Below, one piece after another: positions 27,808 through 35,796 of a stretch of 43,789 nt of DNA. A program made the translations under genes and the position numbers. Within the stretch, counting starts at the first letter, position 1, and each line of letters starts with the position of its first letter. Origin of the DNA: Muribaculaceae bacterium (GTDB taxonomy: Bacteria > Bacteroidota > Bacteroidia > Bacteroidales > Muribaculaceae); contig CAJSYI010000021.1 of the NCBI GenBank assembly GCA_910573745.1, positions 1-43,789 on the forward strand, written 5' to 3'. The notes under the pieces are model-generated. The model was not told the DNA's origin. It saw only the letters and a list, made by a program, of their open reading frames with translations, and searched no databases.

Positions 27808-28440
27808 ATGGAAGAGAAAAGAATCAACGAACGTGAGAGCCTTGAACTCATCACCCGCATGATTGCCGACACGAGAAGCCGAATCGAAACAAGAGACGGC
27901 AACATAGTCCTGAACTGGGGGCTGCTCTCGGTAGCAGTGGCAGCAATAGTATGGATTGCACTCGTCACCACCGGAAATCCCGGCTTCAACGGTCTTTGGG
28001 GACTTATTGCCCTCGGATACCTCTTCAACCGCAAAGAGAAAAAGGCGCAAAGGCAAAAAGGATACACGTCTTTCACCGATAGAATAAGCAACAGGCTATG
28101 GATACCCGTTATGGTGATGGCGGTGGTGAGCTTCGCTGTCTGCGCCGTGTTCGACATTGTGCTGGAGAAAAACCTATGGAAGCTAATGTTCACATTCCCG
28201 TTCATTTTCGTCGGCTTCGCCTCATCCGTGCAAGGATATGTAATTGACGTCAAAAGCCTTGTCTACGGAGGAATGCTGAATATGGCAGTAGGCATCGTAC
28301 TGATTGCGCTGCTTATGGAAGGAATCAGGCTGGACACCGTATGGGCAATGCCTCTGTTCATTGTATGCATGACCACTCTGATGATCATACCCGGACTGGA
28401 AATGAAACACCTTGCACGACGCGGCCATGAAAAATCTTGA
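27808..28440 (+). CDS. Six-helix integral membrane protein, unknown function
   Basis: This is a 210-residue protein with a charged N-terminal helix (MEEKRINERESLELITRMIA) followed by about six predicted transmembrane segments: NWGLLSVAVAAIVWIALV, GLWGLIALGYLF, WIPVMVMAVVSFAVCAVF, MFTFPFIFVGFASSV, MLNMAVGIVLIALLM and WAMPLFIVCMTTLMIIPGL. No catalytic or transport motif is seen. The next gene, a winged-helix regulator, overlaps it by 14 bp, a tight coupling. Similar membrane protein plus small regulator pairs occur in Bacteroidetes and Firmicutes without assigned function. It may sense or modify the envelope; that is inference from context. Confidence 0.8.
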   Translation: MEEKRINERESLELITRMIADTRSRIETRDGNIVLNWGLLSVAVAAIVWIALVTTGNPGFNGLWGLIALGYLFNRKEKKAQRQKGYTSFTDRISNRLWIPVMVMAVVSFAVCAVFDIVLEKNLWKLMFTFPFIFVGFASSVQGYVIDVKSLVYGGMLNMAVGIVLIALLMEGIRLDTVWAMPLFIVCMTTLMIIPGLEMKHLARRGHEKS

Positions 28441-28708
28441 CCCACTCCTCCATTCGCAACTGCGCCTCGCGGTGATGTCGGTTCTTATGAATCTCGCAGA
28501 AGCCGATTTCGTCTATCTCCGCGAAAAGACGGAATCCACGGCCGGCAACCTCAGCGTACAGCTCGACAAACTCGCAACGGCCGGCTACATCGAAATCGAA
28601 AAGGGCTTTGTCGGCAGGAAGACACGCACACTGTGCCGCATCACGCAGCAAGGACGCAATGCCTTCGAAACATACGTCGATGCCCTGAAAAGCTACCTCA
28701 ACATATGA
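28427..28708 (+). CDS. Winged-helix transcriptional regulator (MarR/ArsR-like fold)
   Basis: ATG 28427 gives 93 residues: MKNLDPLLHSQLRLAVMSVL, MNLAEADFVYLREKTESTAG, NLSVQLDKLATAGYIEIEKG and a beta-wing KTRTLCRITQQGRNAFETYV. This is the compact winged-helix domain (PF13601-like) used by small dimeric regulators. Its start lies inside the previous gene, so both are cotranslated. Likely targets are its own operon and the neighbouring outer-membrane protein genes; candidate operators are noted at 28821-28859. The upstream in-frame ATG at 28412 is less likely because the family usually begins with 'xxLDPxxHxxLRLxIM'. Confidence 0.85.
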   Translation: MKNLDPLLHSQLRLAVMSVLMNLAEADFVYLREKTESTAGNLSVQLDKLATAGYIEIEKGFVGRKTRTLCRITQQGRNAFETYVDALKSYLNI

Positions 28709-28820
28709 ACCGGCACTAAAGAATGCCTTTCATATGACACGGCAACCACAAAAACCGAAACATCTAAAACACGGATTACGAGCAATTTAATGCATAACCG
28801 GGTTCTACAACAGAGATTGG

Positions 28821-28877
28821 TACTGAAAAATAATCAGTAATATGTATTGCATAGTACTAAAATAATGCCTAACTTTG
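28821..28877 (+). promoter_or_regulatory. Promoter with operator-like inverted repeats before the second barrel gene
   Basis: TTG (28847-28849) and TAACTTTG (28870-28877) are 20 bp apart. Just upstream TACTGA (28821-28826) and TCAGTA (28834-28839) form an inverted repeat, and between the promoter boxes lies the palindrome TAGTACTA (28852-28859). All share the half-site TACT/AGTA, suggesting a repressor site overlapping the promoter. The site is not experimentally known. Confidence 0.6.
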
Positions 28878-28982
28878 CACCGTGGTTGAACGACGACCGC
28901 CAAAACAAAATCAAAAAACAGAAAAAACAAAAACCGGATTGCCCCGGCAGTCCAAACAAAAACATTCCGCCAAAACAAAATT

Positions 28983-31265
28983 ATGAAAACATCGACTAAA
29001 CTTTCATCAGCCCTCATCGCAGCTGCAGCATTCTCCTCAGCCCCGGCATTCGCTGCCGCCACCGACGACCCGCAGAAGCCCGAAACCAACGACTCAATCC
29101 AGCCTGCCACATACGACATGCTCGATGAAGTGGTGGTTACGGCTCAAAAGCCACTGGTGCAGGCCAACGGCGAAAAGGTGAGCTACAACGTGGACGAGGA
29201 TCCTGCATCGAAAACATCCAACGTGCTCGAGATGCTGCGCAAAGTGCCTTCGGTTACCGTTGACGGTCAGGACAAGATACAGGTCAACGGCCAAAGCAAC
29301 TTCAAGATATACGTAAACGGCAAGGAAGACCCTATGCTTTCTTCCAATCCCGGCCAGATACTGAAGGCTATGCCGGCATCCTCGATAGTGAAGATCGAGG
29401 TGATCACGGAGCCTGGGGCGAAATATGACGCGGAAGGAACCGCAGGAATACTGAATTTCATCACCGTGCGCAAACAGCGCACTGACGGATATGCAGGTTC
29501 AGTGTCGCTAGGAGTGGCCTCTGAAAACATCAATGCCGGAGCCTACGCTCGCGCGAAATACCGCAATGTTACCGGAAGCGCACACTTCGAGTTCGCCGAC
29601 AACCACATCCATCCCCAAAACAACATCAACCGTTCAACCACGGAATACATCGACAACCCGGTAAACCGCTTCAACCTTCAGGAGACCGCACAGGAATTCT
29701 CTTACGACTATTACGGCGGCGGCCTCGACCTTTCATGGGAGCCGGACACGCTCAACCTCTTCACAGTAAACTTCAACATACGGCACATGAAGGCTGACAT
29801 CGAGAAGTTCAACCAATATGTGCGCATGCTCGACCCGGACCGGAATCTCCTTTCATCCTACCGGCAGAAAGCCATGGGAGGTTCACTGCTCGAATTCGGC
29901 TTCTCGGCCGGAGCGTCATACCAGCACACGTTCCGCCGCCAAGGCCACCACCTGATTCTTTCGTATCTCTACAACCAGGGACAGACCGAACTGGAGCTCA
30001 GGCGGCGGTATACAGAGATGACAGGCTTCCAGGCACCTGAGTTCAACTCCATATTGTCCGACAACACCAACCACGAACACACAGCCCAGCTCGACTATGC
30101 CATTCCCTTCGGAGGAGAGAAGCATCTGGTCGAGGCGGGACTCAAAGGCGTCTTCCGCCGCAACGACGGCATCGGCAACGAACACAACGGCGACCGGCAG
30201 GATGACATGAAGCTTGACCCCTCATCAGTGGTGGACATAAAGCAGTTTCAAGACGTGGCAGCCGCCTACGCCTCCTACTCCGGCACCTTCGGAAGCTACA
30301 GCGTAAAAGGCGGCCTGCGCTATGAGCACACGCGCATGGGCATAGACTTCCGTAAAGGGGATACGCCCGACTTCACCACGAGGCTCAACGACATAGTGCC
30401 CAACGCAGCCGTCTCATATTCGTTCGCCCCGGCCCACAGCCTGCGCCTCGCATACCAGATGCGCATATCCCGGCCATCCCTCAACCAGGTCAATCCGTTC
30501 CAACTCAAGCTGACGGACAATATGGTACAGATGGGAAACCCCGACCTCACCAGTGAACGCAGCAACAAGATTACTCTGACCTACACAAACTTCGGCCGAA
30601 CCTTCGGCGGCAACGTCAGCATTGAGTATTCCCAGATAGACAATGCCATAAGCGAATACAATTATGTGGCTGACGACGTGATCTATACAACTCATGCAAA
30701 CCTCGGCAAAAACCGTTCGGCAGCACTCTCCGGATTCCTCAACTGCAACATATCCGCCAAGATGCGCCTGTCGCTCAACGGACGCCTGCAATACACTGAC
30801 CTCAATTCCCCGAATCCGCTCTTCGGCCATGACACAGACTCATCAGAAAGACTGCGTGCCTCCGGATGGACCGGTAATTTCGGAGCCAGCTTCAACTACA
30901 CGATGCCCGGCAACGTGAAGCTGAACGCATACGGCGGAAAGAATTTCGGATGGATCCAGCTCAGCTCGCGCAGCAACGGATGGTATTATTACGGAATCAG
31001 CTTCTCCCGCTCTTTCCTCCGCAATGACGCACTTACGGTTACGGCAAGCGCATCCAACTTCCTGACCGAAAAACGCAAATTCATAAGCCGCAGCCATACG
31101 GAGACCACACGCTCATACGGCATCAACGAGTCGCGCTCATGGAATGTCGGGGTGTCCGTCTCGTGGAACTTCGGAAATCTCCAAAGCCGAGTCAAGAAAA
31201 CCGCCGCCAACATCGAAAACGACGACAAGAGTTCAAGCGGAAACTCAAAAGGCGGCATAATGTAA
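28983..31265 (+). CDS. Outer-membrane beta-barrel protein (OMP_b-brl_3 / TonB-receptor-like), paralogue of the 25118-27577 product
   Basis: The 760-residue protein has a signal peptide (MKTSTKLSSALIAAAAFSSA, cleavage near AFAAA) and a plug domain beginning LDEVVVTAQKPLVQANGEKV with KIEVITEPGAKYDAEGTAGI. A barrel follows with repeated motifs shared with its paralogue (LRLAYQMRISRPSL, YYGISFSRSFLRNDALTVTA). Unlike the paralogue it lacks the N-terminal regulatory-like domain. The last residues (NDDKSSSGNSKGGIM) are hydrophilic and disordered-looking rather than ending on an aromatic strand, as in the paralogue. The cargo is unknown. PadR-pspC follows 67 bp downstream after a perfect palindrome, so transcription may be separately controlled. 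Confidence 0.9.
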   Translation: MKTSTKLSSALIAAAAFSSAPAFAAATDDPQKPETNDSIQPATYDMLDEVVVTAQKPLVQANGEKVSYNVDEDPASKTSNVLEMLRKVPSVTVDGQDKIQVNGQSNFKIYVNGKEDPMLSSNPGQILKAMPASSIVKIEVITEPGAKYDAEGTAGILNFITVRKQRTDGYAGSVSLGVASENINAGAYARAKYRNVTGSAHFEFADNHIHPQNNINRSTTEYIDNPVNRFNLQETAQEFSYDYYGGGLDLSWEPDTLNLFTVNFNIRHMKADIEKFNQYVRMLDPDRNLLSSYRQKAMGGSLLEFGFSAGASYQHTFRRQGHHLILSYLYNQGQTELELRRRYTEMTGFQAPEFNSILSDNTNHEHTAQLDYAIPFGGEKHLVEAGLKGVFRRNDGIGNEHNGDRQDDMKLDPSSVVDIKQFQDVAAAYASYSGTFGSYSVKGGLRYEHTRMGIDFRKGDTPDFTTRLNDIVPNAAVSYSFAPAHSLRLAYQMRISRPSLNQVNPFQLKLTDNMVQMGNPDLTSERSNKITLTYTNFGRTFGGNVSIEYSQIDNAISEYNYVADDVIYTTHANLGKNRSAALSGFLNCNISAKMRLSLNGRLQYTDLNSPNPLFGHDTDSSERLRASGWTGNFGASFNYTMPGNVKLNAYGGKNFGWIQLSSRSNGWYYYGISFSRSFLRNDALTVTASASNFLTEKRKFISRSHTETTRSYGINESRSWNVGVSVSWNFGNLQSRVKKTAANIENDDKSSSGNSKGGIM

Positions 31266-31276
31266 CTGACAAGACA

Positions 31277-31298
31277 AAATATATGGTACCATATATTT
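31277..31298. promoter_or_regulatory. Perfect 22-bp palindrome, candidate PadR operator
   Basis: The half-site AAATATATGGT is followed by its exact reverse complement, centred at 31287/31288. It lies 34 bp before the padR ATG. PadR repressors bind palindromes near their own promoters, so autoregulation is likely. TATATTTA just downstream (from 31292) is one mismatch from the -7 consensus and overlaps the palindrome. Confidence 0.65.
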
Positions 31299-31332
31299 AT
31301 ATGCCGAAGGCATATCGCAAAACTGAAAAAAC

Positions 31333-31704
31333 ATGAATGAAACAGGCATAAACAACATCAAGGCGCAGATGCGCAAGGGAATGCTCGAATACTGCATCCT
31401 GCTGCTCCTCTCCGAACGCAGGGCATATCCCTCCGACATCATCGGCTCGCTCAGCGACGCAGACATGATAGTGGTGGAAGGCACGCTCTACACGCTCCTC
31501 AACCGTATGCGCAAAGAGGACAAACTCGCCTACGAATGGGAAGAGTCGAAGAAAGGACCACCGCGCAAATACTACCACATCACCCCGTTCGGGCGCAAGG
31601 TGCTCCAGGAAATGAGCGCGGCTTGGGACGAAATCAACAATACGGTAAAACATCTGCGTGGCTCCGAACCAACAGTTAAACTCCTTGAAAACAACAAAAA
31701 ATGA
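31333..31704 (+). CDS. PadR family transcriptional regulator
   Basis: The 123-residue protein has the PadR N-terminal winged helix: AQMRKGMLEYCILLLLSERR, AYPSDIIGSLSDADMIVVEG, TLYTLLNRMRKEDKLAYEWE and the wing SKKGPPRKYYHITPFGRKVL. A short C-terminal dimerisation helix follows. This matches the small PadR-s2 class. The ATGA overlap with the PspC gene shows coupled translation, a widespread PadR-PspC pairing in Bacteroidetes. The 22-bp palindrome upstream is its probable operator; the inducing ligand is unknown. Confidence 0.93.
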   Translation: MNETGINNIKAQMRKGMLEYCILLLLSERRAYPSDIIGSLSDADMIVVEGTLYTLLNRMRKEDKLAYEWEESKKGPPRKYYHITPFGRKVLQEMSAAWDEINNTVKHLRGSEPTVKLLENNKK

Positions 31705-33041
31705 AAAAGACATTCAACATCAACATCTCCGGCTACGTCTTCACCATCGACGATGACGCATACGACCTGCTCAAGGACTACCTCGACACGCTCCACCACG
31801 CATTCGCTTCCCAGGAGGACGGCGCGGAACTAATAGCCGACATCGAACAGCGAATGGCCGAGATACTCGGCCAACAGAACGACGGAGGCATGCGAGTCAT
31901 AACCATTGCCGACGCAGAGGCCATAATAGCCCGTATGGGCCGTCCGGAAGAGATAATAGAAGACGAAACCGTGGAATGGAGACACGACGGACATGAAGGA
32001 CAGAGCGACGAAAAGAACGGACCTGCCGAAGCGCCGCCATACAATCCGGCTCAGGAACAGACGGTGAGACGCAAGTTCTTCCGCAATCCCTACAACAAGA
32101 TGCTCGGAGGCGTATGTTCCGGACTCGCCGCATACATAGGCATCGACCCCACATGGATGCGGCTCATAGCCGTGCTTCTGGCCTTTGCCTCCTTTTCTGT
32201 GGCAGTAATCATCTACATAATCCTATGGATAATCGTGCCTGAGGCCCGCACTACGCTCGACTTCATGCAGATGCAGGGAAAGGCACCCACGATGGAAAAC
32301 ATAGGGCAGACCGTTACCGACACTTTCCGCCGCATGGGCGACACTTTCAGCAACAGCGACAAGGCCAACCGCCCCGGAACGCACGGTTCGGCGGACTTCG
32401 CCAAGACCGAACCACGCTCCACCGGCAAAGTAATGGCCGACGGGCTCGCCTCGTTCTTCGGATTCGTAGGGAAAGTGCTTCTAATCATCGGCATAGTGGT
32501 ATGTACCATAATCGAAGCCGCATTCGGCATAGGGTTGCTCGGATGCATCATCGCACTAATCACGTTCATCACCCCCTACGGAATGACAATGTTCGGCGAC
32601 GGCAGTCTGGCCGGAGAGCATGACATCGTGATCATGGGCCTGCTAACAGCGATAGGATACATCCTTACCATCGGAATCCCGTTGTTTTTCCTCTTGCGCT
32701 TCATGCTCAACAACAACAACCGCATTCCGCAGCGAATGGCCAAAGGGTGGCGAGTGGCGATGATTGCCACATGGATAATCGGATTCATAATGGCCGGCGT
32801 ATGCACAGGAATAATCGCCGCCCATGAACAGCGAGGAGACTGGAAATCCTGGCACCACAACGCCGACCGCCACCGTGAAGTGATCTACGACACGGTTGTG
32901 GTGGAAGAGACCGGAATCCTTGACGGCGAATCGGAATCTGAAGAACGCATCGACTCGCTCAAACAGGAAATCAGAAGAAACCGCGACTCACTCAAAGAAA
33001 ACGCGAAAGCTTTGAAAGAGGAGATAAAGAAAAACCGATAA
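31701..33041 (+). CDS. PspC-domain membrane protein
   Basis: In this 446-residue protein, residues 1-95 form a cytosolic domain (MKKTFNINISGYVFTIDDDA and onward) typical of Bacteroidetes PspC proteins. A PspC domain follows at about 118-178 (RNPYNKMLGGVCSGLAAYIG, then IDPTWMRLIAVLLAFAS and a transmembrane helix ending WIIVPEA). Several further transmembrane helices come next (VGKVLLIIGIVVCTIIEAAF, ILTIGIPLFFLLRF, IATWIIGFIMAGVCTGII). The tail is a charged coiled coil (RIDSLKQEIRRNRDSLKENA). PspC proteins take part in envelope-stress responses; in this arrangement PadR probably controls its level. No PspA or PspB is present. Confidence 0.88.
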   Translation: MKKTFNINISGYVFTIDDDAYDLLKDYLDTLHHAFASQEDGAELIADIEQRMAEILGQQNDGGMRVITIADAEAIIARMGRPEEIIEDETVEWRHDGHEGQSDEKNGPAEAPPYNPAQEQTVRRKFFRNPYNKMLGGVCSGLAAYIGIDPTWMRLIAVLLAFASFSVAVIIYIILWIIVPEARTTLDFMQMQGKAPTMENIGQTVTDTFRRMGDTFSNSDKANRPGTHGSADFAKTEPRSTGKVMADGLASFFGFVGKVLLIIGIVVCTIIEAAFGIGLLGCIIALITFITPYGMTMFGDGSLAGEHDIVIMGLLTAIGYILTIGIPLFFLLRFMLNNNNRIPQRMAKGWRVAMIATWIIGFIMAGVCTGIIAAHEQRGDWKSWHHNADRHREVIYDTVVVEETGILDGESESEERIDSLKQEIRRNRDSLKENAKALKEEIKKNR

Positions 33042-33061
33042 AAACAGAATTCTCCATAACC

Positions 33062-33103
33062 GGTACGGCTCCGCCTGTCTATTGCGACAAGCGGAGCCGT
33101 ACC
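33062..33103. terminator. Strong hairpin between convergent genes, T tract missing
   Basis: GGTACGGCTCCGC (33062-33074) pairs perfectly with GCGGAGCCGTACC (33091-33103), with an inner TGTC/GACA extension. It lies between the convergent pspC and permease genes. No run of T follows on either side, so it may work as a Rho-dependent or transcript-end stabilising hairpin rather than a classical terminator. Confidence 0.6.
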
Positions 33104-33125
33104 ATATCTGGCCGCGCCCGACAAT

Positions 33126-34388
33126 TCATTCGTAGCGCATAGTGGAGGCCGGCGAAATACGGGCAACGAAATGCGACGGCAATATCAGCGCTAGCCACGC
33201 CACGACGAAAACGCCGATGTCCAAAGCCGCAATCGCGCCCCAACTGAATTCCACCGGTACGAAGTCGATGTAATAGCTCTCCGGGTCGAGCGGTATGAAA
33301 TGAGTCCTGTCCTGCACGGCAAGTATAGTGACCATAAGCGCGTTGCCTATCAGAAGACCGGCAACGGTAACCTTCAGGGCAAGATAGACGAACACACGCC
33401 TGAGAGAGCGGTTGGAAGCCCCGAGAGCCTTCATTATGCCTACAAAGGCTATCTTGTCGAGGATGATGATGAGAAGCCCGGAAATGAGCGTGATGCAGGC
33501 CACTACCGTCATAAGCGCAAGCACCACGGCCACGTTCGTGTCGAGAAGCGCGAGCCAGCTGAAATAACCGCGCCCGCGGTCTTTGGCCGTCTCCACCTTA
33601 TAATTACGGTACAGCTCCCCGTCGGCATAGCCTTCCACAAGGCGGCGCGTAAGCCGTGCGGCATATTCATCCACCCTGTCAAAGTCCGTGGTGGTTACGT
33701 GCAACGCCGTGCCTTTGTCGGCATCTATTCCGGCAAGGTCATCAATCAGGGCTTTCGCCCCGTATATGTATATGTTGTCATATGCGTCGAAATGGCTGTT
33801 GAAGACACCGTCTATGCGCATACGGCGCACCTTCACTCCGTCGGAAATGAAATACACGTCCACTTTGCCGCCCTGTTCAAGACCGAGCTGACGGGCAGCC
33901 GGCTCGGACACCACCACACCAAGCGCACTGTCGGCCTCCTGCACGCGGCTGAAGTCCGGCACAGTGCCGCCGACAAGGTTGCGTCTGATGAAAGCCCTCT
34001 CCTCCTCTCCGTCAAGAGCCTTGAAATACACTCCCTTGAAATCGGAAGGAGTCTTCAATATCGCCGGCATGGCGGCCTCGAGCGAGTAAGAGACCACATA
34101 CGGCTCGTTGTCGAGAATCTTCCTCAACGACGGCGTGAGCGAGACTAGGTTGCCTCCGGTTTCCGCGCCCGTCTCCGGAGAAGCCGACGCGGACACGGTC
34201 AGATGCGAATTGAACCCCACCACCTTGTCGCGTATCTCACGCTTGAAGCCGCCGACAACGGCTATCGAGGCAATCATCACGGCAACAGACAGAGCAACCG
34301 CTGCCGTGGCCACGCCGACCGCAGGCGCAGTCCTCCTGCCACCGGAAGAGAGGGACAGCCTGCGCGCTATGAACAATGAGAAATCCAT
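33126..34388 (-). CDS. ABC transporter permease, LolC/LolE-FtsX type
   Basis: ATG 34388 (MDFSLFIARRLSLSSGGRRT) gives 420 residues; the longer frame to 34505 would include the promoter region and is rejected. One N-terminal transmembrane helix (VGVATAAVALSVAVMIASIA) is followed by a large periplasmic MacB-like domain (about 55-270) and three C-terminal helices of the FtsX fold (VALMTVVACITLISGLLIII, then VFVYLALKVTVAGLLIGNAL and ALDIGVFVVAWLALILPS). The family includes LolC/E, which release lipoproteins from the inner membrane. No ATPase (LolD) is adjacent, so the partner must be encoded elsewhere. It is divergent from the DUF362 gene. Confidence 0.85.
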   Translation of the reverse strand: MDFSLFIARRLSLSSGGRRTAPAVGVATAAVALSVAVMIASIAVVGGFKREIRDKVVGFNSHLTVSASASPETGAETGGNLVSLTPSLRKILDNEPYVVSYSLEAAMPAILKTPSDFKGVYFKALDGEEERAFIRRNLVGGTVPDFSRVQEADSALGVVVSEPAARQLGLEQGGKVDVYFISDGVKVRRMRIDGVFNSHFDAYDNIYIYGAKALIDDLAGIDADKGTALHVTTTDFDRVDEYAARLTRRLVEGYADGELYRNYKVETAKDRGRGYFSWLALLDTNVAVVLALMTVVACITLISGLLIIILDKIAFVGIMKALGASNRSLRRVFVYLALKVTVAGLLIGNALMVTILAVQDRTHFIPLDPESYYIDFVPVEFSWGAIAALDIGVFVVAWLALILPSHFVARISPASTMRYE

Positions 34389-34409
34389 ACAATCATCGTT
34401 AAAAACAAA

Positions 34410-34417
34410 CAAAATTA
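34410..34417 (-). promoter_or_regulatory. -7 box for the permease gene
   Basis: On the minus strand 34417-34410 reads TAATTTTG, an exact TAnnTTTG match 21 bp upstream of the ATG at 34388. No clear -33 element is seen. Confidence 0.45.
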
Positions 34418-34456
34418 CGAAAATTCCAACACATTTCACTGATTGGAACTGCATCT

Positions 34457-34488
34457 TTTGCCCGTTTCCACGGAAATCACTATTTTTG
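34457..34488 (+). promoter_or_regulatory. Promoter of the DUF362 gene
   Basis: TTTG at 34457-34460 and TATTTTTG at 34481-34488 are separated by 20 bp, 28 bp before the ATG at 34517. Confidence 0.75.
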
Positions 34489-34516
34489 CACGAAATCAAA
34501 TACACTCTAAACGACT

Positions 34517-35638
34517 ATGGCCAAATCGCAAGTATTCTTCACGAACCTGCGCACCAACCCGCATTCCAACCTTCTCGACAAGCTGGAACGACTCGTAGCC
34601 CGCGCAGGCATGCTCGATATGCCGCTGAAAGACAGTTTCGTGGCAATAAAGATTCATTTCGGCGAACCGGGCAACCTTGCCTACATACGCCCCAATTTCG
34701 CCGCCCGTCTCGCGCAGGTGCTGCGCAAAGCCGGCGCGAAACCTTTCCTCACCGACGCCAACACACTCTATTCCGGACGGCGCGCCAACGCCGTGGACCA
34801 TCTCCAGAGCGCGATGGAAAACGGGTTCAATCCGATTTCCGCAGACTGCAACGTAATCATCGCCGACGGACTGAAAGGCACCGAACAGGTGGAAATCCCG
34901 ATCGGAGGCGAATACTGCAAGGCACCGAAAATCGGGGCGGCGGTAGCCAATGCCGACGTGGTGGTTTCCATGACCCACTTCAAAGGACATGAGCAGGCCG
35001 GCTTCGGAGGCGCACTAAAGAACCTCGGGATGGGAGCGGCAAGCGTGGCAGGAAAACTCGAGCTACACAGCAACTCGCAGCCGAAAGTCAACGAAGACAA
35101 GTGCATCGGATGCGGCGTATGCGTGTCCCACTGCGCCCACGACGCAATCAGACTCGACGACAAGCGGAAGGCGAAAATCGACTACGGCAAATGCGTGGGA
35201 TGCGGACAGTGCGTGGCGCTCTGCCAGTTCGACGGCGCGGTGCTCGCCAGCTGGGACACCTCGGAACGCCTGAACTACAAAATCGCGGAATACACGAAGG
35301 CTGTCATAAAAGACAAGCCTAACTTCCACATCAGCTTCATAATGAACGTCTCGCCGGAATGCGACTGCTGGAACCACAACGACGCTGCGGTAGTCGCCGA
35401 CATGGGCATCCTCGCATCCTTCGACCCTGTTGCGCTCGACCAGGCCTGCGCCGACATGGTGAAGGCCGCTCCCGCCCTTCCCACCGACAACCGCCTGCAC
35501 GACGGCCATTCCCACGAAACAATGGCAGGACAGGACAAATTCCGCGTCATGCACCCCGACACCGACTGGGAAGCCGGACTCGAACACGCCGTAAAGATAG
35601 GCATAGGGTCGCGCGACTATGACCTCATCAACGTCTGA
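34517..35638 (+). CDS. DUF362 domain protein with two 4Fe-4S clusters
   Basis: In this 373-residue cytosolic protein, an N-terminal DUF362 region (VFFTNLRTNPHSNLLDKLER, KIHFGEPGNLAYIRPNFAAR, MTHFKGHEQAGFGGALKNLG) encloses a bacterial ferredoxin insert. Its cysteines are C196, C199, C202 and C206, then C226, C229, C232 and C236, both sets CxxCxxCxxxC and able to hold two 4Fe-4S clusters. The DUF362 fold resumes afterwards (MGILASFDPVALDQACADMV). The family is thought to include redox enzymes and electron carriers, but the reaction here is unknown. It stands alone under its own promoter upstream of the glycine cleavage operon. Confidence 0.9.
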   Translation: MAKSQVFFTNLRTNPHSNLLDKLERLVARAGMLDMPLKDSFVAIKIHFGEPGNLAYIRPNFAARLAQVLRKAGAKPFLTDANTLYSGRRANAVDHLQSAMENGFNPISADCNVIIADGLKGTEQVEIPIGGEYCKAPKIGAAVANADVVVSMTHFKGHEQAGFGGALKNLGMGAASVAGKLELHSNSQPKVNEDKCIGCGVCVSHCAHDAIRLDDKRKAKIDYGKCVGCGQCVALCQFDGAVLASWDTSERLNYKIAEYTKAVIKDKPNFHISFIMNVSPECDCWNHNDAAVVADMGILASFDPVALDQACADMVKAAPALPTDNRLHDGHSHETMAGQDKFRVMHPDTDWEAGLEHAVKIGIGSRDYDLINV

Positions 35639-35660
35639 AGACTACTTTTTGACGGTTTTA

Positions 35661-35692
35661 TTTGCGTAGTTTCGCAGATATGGCTAACTTTG
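35661..35692 (+). promoter_or_regulatory. Promoter of the glycine cleavage operon
   Basis: TTTG at 35661-35664 and TAACTTTG at 35685-35692 are separated by 20 bp. The predicted leader to the gcvT ATG at 35797 is about 100 nt and contains two hairpins. An upstream in-frame ATG at 35662 overlaps this promoter and is rejected. Confidence 0.75.
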
Positions 35693-35756
35693 GGCAAGAT
35701 TTCCCGCAAGGGATTTCTTGCCTTATGTCTGATTGCGCCGCAACAGGGGCAGTCAG
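35693..35756 (+). promoter_or_regulatory. Two-hairpin structured leader before gcvT
   Basis: Hairpin 1 (35693-35722): GGCAAGA pairs with TCTTGCC and TCCC with GGGA around a GCAA tetraloop. Hairpin 2 (35729-35756): CTGATTGC pairs with GCAGTCAG through one wobble. Both lie in the 5' untranslated region. I do not see the conserved cores of a tandem glycine riboswitch, so the role, whether regulatory RNA or transcript stabiliser, is open. Confidence 0.5.
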
Positions 35757-35796
35757 CTTGACAAACGAACAAAAATTGCGAAAAGAAAATACAACA

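Noticed and set aside
25118..31265. Sus-type polysaccharide utilisation locus
   Set aside because: The barrels belong to the OMP_b-brl_3 group and there is no SusD-like lipoprotein or glycoside hydrolase nearby.
35693..35796. Tandem glycine riboswitch
   Set aside because: The leader is only about 100 nt with two simple hairpins, too short for two aptamers, and the conserved cores were not found.
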